Below, piece after piece: positions 28,470 through 37,188 of a DNA stretch of 42,965 nt. The position numbers and the translations under genes were made by a program. The notes below the pieces were generated by a model that was not told where the DNA came from, ran no database searches, and was given only the letters and a program-made list of their open reading frames with translations. How positions within the stretch are numbered: the first letter of the stretch is position 1; the number at the start of each line of letters is the position of its first letter. This stretch comes from Methanosarcinales archaeon (lineage in GTDB: Archaea > Halobacteriota > Syntropharchaeia > Alkanophagales > Methanospirareceae): positions 1 to 42,965 of the forward strand of contig JAUWPM010000007.1 in NCBI GenBank assembly GCA_030611585.1. The letters run 5' to 3'.

Positions 28470-29612
28470 ATGGAAGAGCGGGGTATGAGCAGGGAAATGA
28501 TAGAGGCGCTACTTCAGGAAAAGAAGTTGAAGGATTTATCGTATGAACGCATTTTGAGTTCGATGTGCACGTATCCGCACGAGATGGCAGCGTATGCACA
28601 TAAGATGTTCCTGGAATCGAATCTGGGCGATTCCGGCCTGTTCCCGGGGACAAAAGAGATGGAGGATGAAGTGATACGGATGTTAGGTGCACTGCTGGGC
28701 AACGAGAACGCATTCGGCTATCTCTCCACCGGTGGAACGGAATCGAATATCCAGGCAGTACGTGCGATAAGGAACAGGAAAAGGAAGGAAGGCATGAGTA
28801 ACATGAACATGAACATCATCGTACCGGAAACCGCTCATTTCTCGTTTGACAAAATCGCTGACCTCTTGAGCATAAATGTACAAAAAGCCTCGCTGGATGA
28901 AGAGTTGAGGGTAGACGTGAACTCGGTAGAAAGTTTGATCAACGATAAAACGATCGGTATAGTAGGGATAGCAGGGACGACTGAGTTTGGGCAGATAGAC
29001 CCGATAAAGGAACTCTCGGAGATTGCAATGGACAAAGACATCTTCTTATTCGTTGATGCGGCTTTTGGCGGGTTCGTGATTCCGTTTCTTGATGAGAACT
29101 ATGAGTTCGATTTCTCACTTGACGGGGTGAGTGCAATTTCGATAGACCCGCATAAGATGGGGATGAGTACAATTCCTGCTGGATGTATTCTGTTCAGGGA
29201 GGAGTTCTATTTAGATGAGTTGGTGGTTTCTACACCGTATCTGACGACTAAGGGGCAGTGCTCATTGACAGGTACGAGAAGCGGTGCATCAGCAGCGGCT
29301 ACGTATGCAGTGCTCAAATATCTTGGTAAAGAAGGTTTGAAAACAATAGTAGATGAATGCATGCGACTCACGAGGCTGTTAGTGGACGGTGCTAAGCGTA
29401 TAGGCATTCCGCCCGTGATAGAACCCGTGATGAACGTGGCAACGTTGAGTTTCCCTGAGTCTGAAGTAGGACGAGTGGTGAATGCGTTAGAAGAGAGGAG
29501 ATGGCGCGTTTCTATTACACGAACGCCAAAGGCACTCCGGGCAGTAATCATGCCACACACAGATGAAGAAACGATAAAATTGTTTTTGGATGACCTGGAG
29601 GACGTGGTGTAG
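28470..29612 (+). CDS. mfnA: L-tyrosine/L-aspartate decarboxylase MfnA (PLP-dependent)
   Basis: GYLSTGGTESNIQAVRAIRN; FVDAAFGGFVIPF; AISIDPHKMGMSTIPAGCILFR. Start re-placed from 28392 to the internal Met at 28470. Confidence 0.92.
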   Translation: MEERGMSREMIEALLQEKKLKDLSYERILSSMCTYPHEMAAYAHKMFLESNLGDSGLFPGTKEMEDEVIRMLGALLGNENAFGYLSTGGTESNIQAVRAIRNRKRKEGMSNMNMNIIVPETAHFSFDKIADLLSINVQKASLDEELRVDVNSVESLINDKTIGIVGIAGTTEFGQIDPIKELSEIAMDKDIFLFVDAAFGGFVIPFLDENYEFDFSLDGVSAISIDPHKMGMSTIPAGCILFREEFYLDELVVSTPYLTTKGQCSLTGTRSGASAAATYAVLKYLGKEGLKTIVDECMRLTRLLVDGAKRIGIPPVIEPVMNVATLSFPESEVGRVVNALEERRWRVSITRTPKALRAVIMPHTDEETIKLFLDDLEDVV

Positions 29613-29633
29613 TCACTATACCCCGCACTTAAG

Positions 29634-31368
29634 AGCTTGTCCCACAATCCCACAATTAACCAGCTTTCCGATACTTTTATATGCTTTCAACGCCATATTA
29701 ACCTTATGGCATTCATAAGCAGACTCCGCAACCAGGATTGGCTATTTCCTCCGAGTATAGCAGACCTAATCGAAGAAGATCACATTTGTAGACTTGTGGA
29801 TGAGGTAGTAGAAGGTATAGACCTTAAAAGTATCGAGGAAAGATATGATGGTCCAGGCAGTCCTGCATACCATCCAAAGGTTATGATGAAACTCCTCATT
29901 CATGGCACCATCGATGGGTCTCGCTCTTCTCGGAAGATTTCTAAGGCAACAAAGGAAAATGTTGTGTATATGTACCTTTCCGACCGCTCGAAACCCGATT
30001 TCCGGACGATCTGCAGGTTCAGAAAAGATAATTTAGAGACCATCAAACTTGTCTTTGCCGAGATTATAAAATTAGCCCGGGAGATGGGCATGGTAAAACT
30101 CGGGCATTTGAGCATCGATGGTTCAAAAATCAAAGCGTCCGCCTCAAATTTTAGCGTACTATCGAAAGAAGAGCTCGACGAGATAAACGAGGCTATTGAC
30201 CTGGAGCTTCGGGGAGGCATCGAAATTGATGATCTGGAAGACGAGATTTATGGCGATACCGATCCAGACAAGCTTCCTGAGCCTTTCAAAGACCTCAAAG
30301 AGAAGATAAGAAAGGATAAAGCAGCAAAGATCATTGACCGGTATAAAAAAGGCGACCAGAAAGAGAAGAAGCGGATCGAAGAACAACTTGACAGGGTTCA
30401 AAATGAACTTGAAGCATCAGGAAAAGATTTTCTGAGTTTTACCGACCCAGAGAGCAGGTTCATGCCAAACAAAAAGCATTTCACCGAATTCTCTTATAAC
30501 CCACAGGTGACGGTTGATGCTGAGCATGGAATCGTCGTAGCAGAGGATGTAGTCCAGAATGTCAGGGATGTAGACCAGTTGAAGCCACAAATCGGACGGA
30601 CTGAGGAGGTTTTTGGTAAACTGCCAAAGAATACCATTGTATCCGCCGATAACGATTATCACTCCGCGGAAAACATTGATTTCTTGAAAGAGCACGAGTT
30701 AGACGGATATATTCCGCATGATAAGCTTGCGTCCAAGATGAAAGGCAAAACTAAAGAATCGGGAAGATTTGATAAGGATAAATTCAAATATAACGCCGAA
30801 ACAGATGAATTCAACTGTCCAAATGGAGAACCAGTAAAATTCAGCTTTGAATACTTTGATAAGCAGAAGGGAAAGCAGGTGATGGTTTATCGAGGCGTGG
30901 GCTGTGCTCAATGTCCAGATAAAAAGCTCTGCACAAAGAGCAAGCGTAAACCAAAGCTGATCAAATCTTACGGCAATGAGGCTAATATGCGGGAGATGGC
31001 GGAGAAGATGGAGTCACCGGAAGGGCTGGAGGTTTATCGTGTGAGAGCAAGAACGGTGGAACGGGTGTTCGGGCACATCAAGCAAAATATCGGCTTAAGG
31101 GAGTTTTTAACCAGAGGTTTGAGTGGCGTGAGGGCTGAGTTCAGTCTGGCATGCATAGCGCATAATTTGAAGAGAATCTGGAAGACAAAAGGTCAAAATG
31201 AAGGTATTGGGGCGAATCCAACGAAAGATGGACGTTTTGGTCGCGCTTTTCTTAAATGTTTGGGTGGAATGATTAAGAGGGTATGGGCTAATTTCTTATG
31301 CTCTTTGTGCGGAAGTTTGAGGCGCAAAGTAATTATTGAGTACTATTAAATCAATTATGGGACGGCCT
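29634..31368 (+). mobile_element. IS1182-like insertion sequence, about 1735 bp, inserted at CTTAAG
   Basis: Termini AGCTTGTCCCACAAT and reverse-complemented AGGCCGTCCCATAAT match at 11/15. CTTAAG is present on both outer sides. The element encloses an intact transposase. Confidence 0.8.
29706..31349 (+). CDS. IS1182-family DDE transposase
   Basis: MAFISRLRNQDWLFPPSIADLIEEDHICRLVDEVV; LSIDGSKIKASAS; VSADNDYHSAENIDFL; RARTVERVFGHIKQNIGLREFLTRGLSGVRAE. Confidence 0.92.
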   Translation: MAFISRLRNQDWLFPPSIADLIEEDHICRLVDEVVEGIDLKSIEERYDGPGSPAYHPKVMMKLLIHGTIDGSRSSRKISKATKENVVYMYLSDRSKPDFRTICRFRKDNLETIKLVFAEIIKLAREMGMVKLGHLSIDGSKIKASASNFSVLSKEELDEINEAIDLELRGGIEIDDLEDEIYGDTDPDKLPEPFKDLKEKIRKDKAAKIIDRYKKGDQKEKKRIEEQLDRVQNELEASGKDFLSFTDPESRFMPNKKHFTEFSYNPQVTVDAEHGIVVAEDVVQNVRDVDQLKPQIGRTEEVFGKLPKNTIVSADNDYHSAENIDFLKEHELDGYIPHDKLASKMKGKTKESGRFDKDKFKYNAETDEFNCPNGEPVKFSFEYFDKQKGKQVMVYRGVGCAQCPDKKLCTKSKRKPKLIKSYGNEANMREMAEKMESPEGLEVYRVRARTVERVFGHIKQNIGLREFLTRGLSGVRAEFSLACIAHNLKRIWKTKGQNEGIGANPTKDGRFGRAFLKCLGGMIKRVWANFLCSLCGSLRRKVIIEYY

Positions 31369-31591
31369 CTTAAGTACAAGGCCTGCACTTAAGTATGAGT
31401 GCGTATGACTTAAACTACCGATATAGTTATCATAGACTATAAAAAGTTTTTCGGTTTTTTTCGATTAATAACAGAGAAGCTGAACGGAGCAATAAAGCCC
31501 GGCGAAGTTATCCAGAAATTGAAATTGTAAAAGGCGGAAGTTGTTCGGGGAAAGTTACCGAATGGAGGATAGAAACTCCTTATTCAAATAC

Positions 31592-32161
31592 TCACTTCTG
31601 ACTCGGATTCCAAAGTTCTCTAAGTTCTTCTTTCAAGTCAGGAAGGAAGTGAAAAGGAATCTCGGCGTAACCATCGCATAGCTCTGATAAATCGTCAATA
31701 CAATCTGCGCAGCATAAATAAGGCTGCATCTCTAAAAGATCATCATAATTTATAAGCTCTTCCTCAGCTCTGTTTTCGTAACCGTTTTCTTCTATGGCAT
31801 TCAGGAATTTAACTACGATTATATCGAAATCCTTTGTCGCTTGCCTTACTCCCTCTCTCTTTTCGTAAAAGGCTTTCCGTACTTCCACGCTCTGTGGATA
31901 ATCGTCGGCTTCTTCTGAATCTATGCACCACTTTAGCCATAGATGTGCAGGGTACTCGAATTCCCAATCCTCGATGTCGTGATAAAATTCTTCGCAAATT
32001 TCTTCCAGGGGTACTGGAGTCGGTGTTGGGACGGGTGTTGGCATAGATACAGGCATGGACGCTGGTATAGATGAAGGCATTCCTAGTGACATGAAGTAGC
32101 CTGAGAAAATCCCTGTGGTAAAAATTAGCAGGCATAGCGAAATAGCAACTATTTTTTTCAT
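31592..32161 (-). CDS. Predicted secreted or membrane-anchored protein with Pro-rich linker
   Basis: N-terminal hydrophobic signal/TM segment (KKIVAISLCLLIFTTGIFSGYF), then MPSSIPASMPVSMPTPVPTPTPVP, then an acidic domain with CCADC. Confidence 0.7.
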   Translation of the reverse strand: MKKIVAISLCLLIFTTGIFSGYFMSLGMPSSIPASMPVSMPTPVPTPTPVPLEEICEEFYHDIEDWEFEYPAHLWLKWCIDSEEADDYPQSVEVRKAFYEKREGVRQATKDFDIIVVKFLNAIEENGYENRAEEELINYDDLLEMQPYLCCADCIDDLSELCDGYAEIPFHFLPDLKEELRELWNPSQK

Positions 32162-32291
32162 TTTTTGTCTTCCCTTTTTAGTTGAGGATAAAGCTATTAA
32201 TCTTTAAAAACTTTGCGATTTTTTTCTAATCCGAAACTAACGTCTTTGGTTCTTTAAAATATAATTTACAAATAACGCGTTGACCTGGCTT

Positions 32292-32584
32292 TCAAATTTC
32301 TATCCCCCATCTGCGGGATATAACCTCAAAGACATCCGTCTTTGCTTCTTCGATAATCTTTGCCCGCTGCGCTAATCGTGTGTTTGAACTCCTGAGTTCC
32401 TCAGATGCTTTTTCCATGATTTCGGTAGCCATTTTAAATTTTATCTCTTTTTGTTTCTCTTCCTTAAAAGCATCTTCAAAAATAGTAATGCCGTTTCTAT
32501 AACCTCCTCTTTGCTGACGTTCAAATGCCTTGCGATGTCCTCTAATTTGGTTTTTACCCTATCACTTATCGTTATAGTGCTCAT
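32292..32584 (-). pseudogene. Ribbon-helix-helix/antitoxin-like protein with a single frameshift
   Basis: Frame 1 MSTITISDRVKTKLEDIARHLNVSKEEVIETALL... then a shifted frame ...FEDAFKEEKQKEIKFKMATEIMEKASEELRSSNTRLAQRAKIIEEAKTDVFEVISRRWGIEI*. A 1-bp deletion explains the 293-bp span. Confidence 0.65.
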
Positions 32585-33016
32585 GAATTATTGAGCCTCT
32601 GGAAGCTCTTCTAAACAGCCTTTAATAACAAATTCAGCTATTAATACTACCCTTTTTTCCCATAATTTCTGTTACAATCGGCTAAAGTGCATTTGGAGGT
32701 ATTTTATCCTATATATCAAAAGGGCTGCATAAAACTCTTGATATGCTAAATAAAGCGCTCAGGAAAGTCCGAACGAGGATAATTAAATATGTGCCTTGCT
32801 TTAAGACGCCAAGGGGATCGCCTTATACGGCCTCATACGGCCTTCAGTAGCTGGATAACGCCTCAGACAAATTTTTAGTGAAAATGAGGGGAAATTAGGG
32901 GAATAAAGGTAAATTAGGGTGTTGTGGTGGCCGATTCCGGAGGCTCTATTTTATGTTCTATATGTTTAAATACCTTTGGTTATGTTCTGCGAGAGGTTGA
33001 ACATATAACTGAATAA

Positions 33017-33050
33017 AAAGTCACTACGCCCGGAATAGAATTCCGAGGCA
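33017..33050 (+). repeat. AGTCACTA repeat family, copy C (diverged core hairpin)
   Basis: AAGTCACTACGCC-CGGAAT-AGA-ATTCCG-AGGC compared with copy B at 33774. Confidence 0.45.
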
Positions 33051-33097
33051 TCAGAATGATGTTCATGGATTTTTGTATTTCAAACCATGCGCAATAT

Positions 33098-33754
33098 TTA
33101 TTTTATCGAAGATGTTCTTCTGGCTCTTAATTTTTCAGCTTTTTCTGGCAAAATATATATCTGGTCTATTAAAAGTAGTAGAAAATCAAGAATATCTTTT
33201 GCATCATCAATAGACGGTTCAAATTCATTTGGATGAGCACCATCATTTCCAACTTCTCTAATAACAGTAGAAATTGATTCAAGAGTACTTGTTAACGTTC
33301 CTGATACGGATAAGGATTCTAATTTTTCTTTCAAAGTTCCCTTTGTAGCTCCTTTATCTTCTGCAATTATTTGCAAACATTTTCTAAACATAACAACTGA
33401 GGCAAAAGGAGCACCTACATTGAGACATTTTACTCCCTCTACAAAAGACTTTTCAAAAGAATCTGATATAGTAATTGGTGGATTCATCAATATAAATGGA
33501 TAAGAAAATTTTTCAGCAGGTGTTGCTTCTTCATCTTCTTTTTCTTTTTGATATGTACCTTCGTGAGATATAACTGGTTTATATACCGGGGCATCCAAGT
33601 CAACATTCCATATCGAATATACAATTCCCTTACATTCCTGACAACGCTCAATATAATGGAATCCATTTTCATCATCGCAATTCTTTCCAATACCTGATGG
33701 AAAAACACTATCAAATCTGCTTTTTATTCCACAGTGGGGACATAATCTTGCCAT
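33098..33754 (-). CDS. DUF4145 domain protein with N-terminal zinc ribbon
   Basis: CPHCG...CQEC; GAPFASVVMFRKCLQIIAEDKGATKGTLKEKLESL...IREVGNDGAHPNE. Confidence 0.82.
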   Translation of the reverse strand: MARLCPHCGIKSRFDSVFPSGIGKNCDDENGFHYIERCQECKGIVYSIWNVDLDAPVYKPVISHEGTYQKEKEDEEATPAEKFSYPFILMNPPITISDSFEKSFVEGVKCLNVGAPFASVVMFRKCLQIIAEDKGATKGTLKEKLESLSVSGTLTSTLESISTVIREVGNDGAHPNEFEPSIDDAKDILDFLLLLIDQIYILPEKAEKLRARRTSSIK

Positions 33755-33773
33755 TTGTATTTCTCCTTATTTT

Positions 33774-33880
33774 GAAGTCACTATACCCAGTACTTAAGTA
33801 CGAGGCCTGCACCTAAGCACGATGGCGTATGGCTTAAACTACGGATACGTTTAAGGTATATATAAGCTTTTCGTTTTTTT
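33774..33880 (+). repeat. AGTCACTATACCC/CTTAAG repeat, copy B (intact)
   Basis: gaagtcactatacccagtacttaagtacgaggcctgcacctaagcacgatggcgtatggcttaaactacggatacg matches the flanks of the IS at 29611-29633 and 31369-31465. Confidence 0.85.
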
Positions 33881-33929
33881 TATTTTTGATGCTTTCCTCC
33901 AAAAGTATTTCTTTGGTAAAGCTTTCCTT

Positions 33930-34595
33930 TTAAAAGAAATTATTGAAATAGACCGCTTTTATAAACTCATAATTACGTTTGACGTTGCTTTCTCCCTCTA
34001 TTATCCTACCATGCCCGGGCAACAGAAGCTCGGTATCCAGCGCCGATACAGTCTCAATGGAGTTTCTCAGCTCGTCCGTATTACCAAACGGCAAATCAGT
34101 TCTTCCTACACCTTGCTCAAACACCAAATCTCCGCAGATCAAAATCTTTGTATCCTCGCCATAAAAGCAAATGCTGCCTGGTGAATGCCCCGGCGTATGT
34201 AATATCTCCAACTCTATCTTTCCTAAACTCAATCGCTCCTCAAGCACAATATCCGCACGGAATTTATGTGCTATACCAACGCCGAGGAATTTACGCGATT
34301 CCTCAGCCATAATGTCGAGATAATCCACCTGTAAGGGATGCAATGCAACTTTCGCACCCGAAACCTCCTTAAGTGCTGCTGTTGCGCCACAGTGGTCAGG
34401 ATGAAGATGCGTAATTGCTATTACGTCAATATCTTTCGGGGATATTCCATCATCCTGCATCTCTTTAAGCCGTTGCTCGAGGTAATTCTCCGATCCTGGA
34501 TCTATGAGAATCGTGAGTTCATCTTGTAGCACATACGTGTTTGCATCAAGTATTCCTTTCTCCTTATACCAATACACGCCGTCTTTAATTCTCAT
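33930..34595 (-). CDS. MBL-fold metallo-hydrolase (glyoxalase II-like)
   Basis: AITHLHPDHCGATAALKE (HxHxDH); LHTPGHSPGSICFY; LICGDLVFEQGVGRTDLPFGN; LPGHGR. Confidence 0.93.
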   Translation of the reverse strand: MRIKDGVYWYKEKGILDANTYVLQDELTILIDPGSENYLEQRLKEMQDDGISPKDIDVIAITHLHPDHCGATAALKEVSGAKVALHPLQVDYLDIMAEESRKFLGVGIAHKFRADIVLEERLSLGKIELEILHTPGHSPGSICFYGEDTKILICGDLVFEQGVGRTDLPFGNTDELRNSIETVSALDTELLLPGHGRIIEGESNVKRNYEFIKAVYFNNFF

Positions 34596-34690
34596 CTTAT
34601 ATCTCCATTTTGTAAGAAAAGGTTTTTCTCCAGCTTCTCCAAGCTAAATACGATATGCTTTCAACAAAGTGGATTTAATATAGTCCGGTT

Positions 34691-35389
34691 TTAATATCTT
34701 ATTCTTAAATCTTCTAAGCCCCCATTATCATTGATAAAAAAGAAAGAAATGTCTTCTTCAACTAAATGCCCATACTTTTCAAGCCATTTGATGGGCACTC
34801 TTCTATCATTACCAAATACCAGAAATTTCTTCTCTGCTTTGGTCTTTTCAAGAAGCCATACATGCTCAGCAATCATAGAAAATTTAGCTGGAGGAATTGC
34901 CACATCTCTAACCATCGTAAGATGTTTAGCATCTCCAACGATTTTCTTATCTTCAGATACCATATCAAATTTCTTTGGAATTTCAGGAACTTCTGCGGAA
35001 GTTAAAGCAGTATTAAAATATTTACTCATAATTTCTCTTGCGGTATCTTCAAATTCCATCCATGAAGTCTTCTTCCCTTTTTCTTTTAATTTTATCTCTT
35101 CTTTTTCCTCTTCCACTTCTTCCTCTTTCCCCTTTTCCCCTATCACATAGGTAACGAAAAAGTTAGCCCCTTGCCCTGAAGGTGGTGCCTTTATATCTAT
35201 AATTTTGACGCCACACATCTGCTCTATTTTCTTAGATAATGCCGAACAAACAGCAGGCATTCGAGAAACCAGCCTCATTGCGCTATGTATATCCCCAGCA
35301 CGGATTGTTATCCGACTTTTTCCTTTTTCACGTGCAGGTTGAATATAGTTTTTGCAAATAAATTCCCTTATCTCCTCTGTTAGTCCCAT
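34691..35389 (-). CDS. Putative PD-(D/E)XK restriction-endonuclease-like protein with an N-terminal DNA-binding-like domain
   Basis: N-terminal RITIRAGDIHSAMRLVSRMPAVCSALSKKI...PPSGQGANFFVTYVI; C-terminal KKFDMVSEDKKIVGDAKHL with D...(G)DAK spacing consistent with a PD-(D/E)XK core. Confidence 0.6.
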   Translation of the reverse strand: MGLTEEIREFICKNYIQPAREKGKSRITIRAGDIHSAMRLVSRMPAVCSALSKKIEQMCGVKIIDIKAPPSGQGANFFVTYVIGEKGKEEEVEEEKEEIKLKEKGKKTSWMEFEDTAREIMSKYFNTALTSAEVPEIPKKFDMVSEDKKIVGDAKHLTMVRDVAIPPAKFSMIAEHVWLLEKTKAEKKFLVFGNDRRVPIKWLEKYGHLVEEDISFFFINDNGGLEDLRIRY

Positions 35390-35541
35390 TTTTATCCCCC
35401 CCCTTTAGATATTATTCTTCATCTCCGCTTATTCCATTCCGGCTTTAATTCTCCTATTAATGGATTTTCTAACCCTTTTAGAACAACCCCCTATCGCCTC
35501 AACTTCGGGATGTTTCACACATTTCATCTAATCTACCTATC

Positions 35542-35826
35542 CTAAAATTTTTGTTCATCACGTTTTTGAACTCTTGATATCCTTTCTGATGCCCTATTCT
35601 TCCATTCAGTCATTGGAAATAGTTTATAAGCCTGTTGGTAATCTGATTCTGCTTTCTGGATTGCACCATGATACTCGTAAGCTTCTCCTCGCTTAAAATA
35701 GACCATACCATCCGTAGGATATTCCGCTAAGAGACTCTCAAATTTAATTTTGCCTTCTTCAATATCCCCGATCATTATACTTTTTGCTTCTTCCGCCTTT
35801 GCCATGATTATTCTCCATCCAGACAT
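35542..35826 (-). CDS. Small TPR-like protein
   Basis: GKIKFESLLAEYPTDGMVYFKRGEAYEYHGAIQKAESDYQQAYKLFP. Confidence 0.7.
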   Translation of the reverse strand: MSGWRIIMAKAEEAKSIMIGDIEEGKIKFESLLAEYPTDGMVYFKRGEAYEYHGAIQKAESDYQQAYKLFPMTEWKNRASERISRVQKRDEQKF

Positions 35827-35862
35827 TTATCTCACCTTGAATATACTCCATGCTCAATAGTA

Positions 35863-36207
35863 TTATAAAGCTCCATCAGATACCACGTTCGGGAGTCTAA
35901 ACCTATATAGATTCCTATCAATCCTTTCAATAACTAAAAGATCACCGATGTTGTAATTTTCATCAATCTACTCCCGTATCTCTTTTTTCAACTTGAATCT
36001 AGGGAATCCTGTTATTGTTTGTGCTGTGTAACTTACATATGTTTTGATAGGATCTGAGAAATTGTTCGGAGTTATTTCAATTGCAATAGAAACATGATCA
36101 GTCGGAGAACTTGGGTAAAAGTCTTCTTCTTCTTTGCCCCTTCTACAATTCAAATCACCCGTTTTAATCATTGATTTAACGACATTTCTTTTAAAAATTT
36201 GGTTCAT
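35863..36207 (-). CDS. Hypothetical protein interrupted by an in-frame TAG (79 aa + 34 aa)
   Basis: ...RFKLKKEIRE-TAG-IDENYNIGDLLVIERIDRNLYRFRLPNVVSDGAL*. The frame stays open and protein-like for 34 codons after the amber. Confidence 0.5.
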
Positions 36208-36285
36208 GGTAGGTTCTCAACCAATTCTAATATATCCGATTGAGACTATATAAATGTAACATCAGGAATAAAATTAAACAAAGCG

Positions 36286-36972
36286 ATGAATAAAGAAGCG
36301 CCCACAGATGAGCAATATTTAAGGGAAGTGAGTGAGGAGTGGAATCGCTGTCCAATCTGTGGATCCGAAAGCAGTTTTGAAATTAAGAAGAAAAAACTCG
36401 TCTCGTATGCCTTAGTATATCCTACGAGGCTAATCTGTAAAAACTGTTCAGCAGAATGGTATGTTGACAGACCCTTATTTTTCGCTGGCAAAATAAAAGG
36501 CTTAATACTTAGAAAGCCAGATCTAGAAGGGCATGCAAAAAAATACATTGGTAAAATCCGCTCACCTGAATGGTGGTTAGAATCGAAATTGGCAGAAGAA
36601 AAACTAAAGGAGGCAAAGGCTAAAGATGAAGCCATACAAAAAATCAAAGAAGAGCAAATAGCAAAGATAGATAGACGATTGATAAATGGCGAGATTAGTG
36701 AAAGAGCTTATAATCAAATTCTTGAAAGAATAGAAAAGGGGGTAATGACGGAGGGGAATACGGCTAAAAGTTGGGTGGTTGCACTTTTGCTCTCCATTTT
36801 TTTAGGTGTTTTAGGTATAGACCGATTTTATTTGGGTTATATTGGACTCGGAATTTTGAAATTAGTAACCCTTGGTGGAGTTGGCATTTGGTGGTTAATA
36901 GATATAATACTAATTGTAACTGATAAGATGAGAGATGCGGAAGGCAATGAACTCGAAAAGAAATTTTCTTAG
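36286..36972 (+). CDS. TM2-domain membrane protein with N-terminal zinc ribbon and SHOCT-like segment
   Basis: CPICGSES...CKNC; IDRRLINGEISERAYNQILERIEKG; WVVALLLSIFLGVLGIDRFYLGYIGLGILKLVTLGGVGIWWLIDIILI. Confidence 0.85.
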   Translation: MNKEAPTDEQYLREVSEEWNRCPICGSESSFEIKKKKLVSYALVYPTRLICKNCSAEWYVDRPLFFAGKIKGLILRKPDLEGHAKKYIGKIRSPEWWLESKLAEEKLKEAKAKDEAIQKIKEEQIAKIDRRLINGEISERAYNQILERIEKGVMTEGNTAKSWVVALLLSIFLGVLGIDRFYLGYIGLGILKLVTLGGVGIWWLIDIILIVTDKMRDAEGNELEKKFS

Positions 36973-36988
36973 AGTATGTTCATACCCA

Positions 36989-37150
36989 AAAAAGTGTCGC
37001 AACAATCAATCCCGATTCGACGAGAGCAGCAACGATGAGCAGAGGTAAAATCAGGATGAGGTAAACTCTCAAACCCTCGCCCAGCTTCAATCTTAACTGC
37101 CTCTCCTCCTTCCGTTTAAAAACCTCCCGCGCCAGTCTCAAGCAAATCGC
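36989..37150 (-). pseudogene. Duplicated 3' fragment of the SpoIIM-like gene
   Basis: Reverse strand encodes ...LAREVFKRKEERQLRLKLGEGLRVYLILILPLLIVAALVESGLIVATLFWV*, nearly identical to the C-terminus of 37530-38114. Confidence 0.9.
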
Positions 37151-37188
37151 TCACATATCTATCGGCATGAGGTAACCGAGCAAGAAGT

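Noticed and set aside
32745-32800. 'gctcaggaaagtccgaacgagg' resembles the RNase P RNA GAGGAAAGUCC motif
   Set aside because: The surrounding ~300 nt shows no other RNase P conserved regions (such as the closing CR-V or pseudoknot partners) and little stable folding is evident by eye. Probably coincidental; a covariance-model search would settle it.
32741-32848. 35-aa ORF MLNKALRKVRTRIIKYVPCFKTPRGSPYTASYGLQ
   Set aside because: Short, no recognisable family, and overlaps a simple TACGGCCT(C)A tandem. Insufficient evidence.
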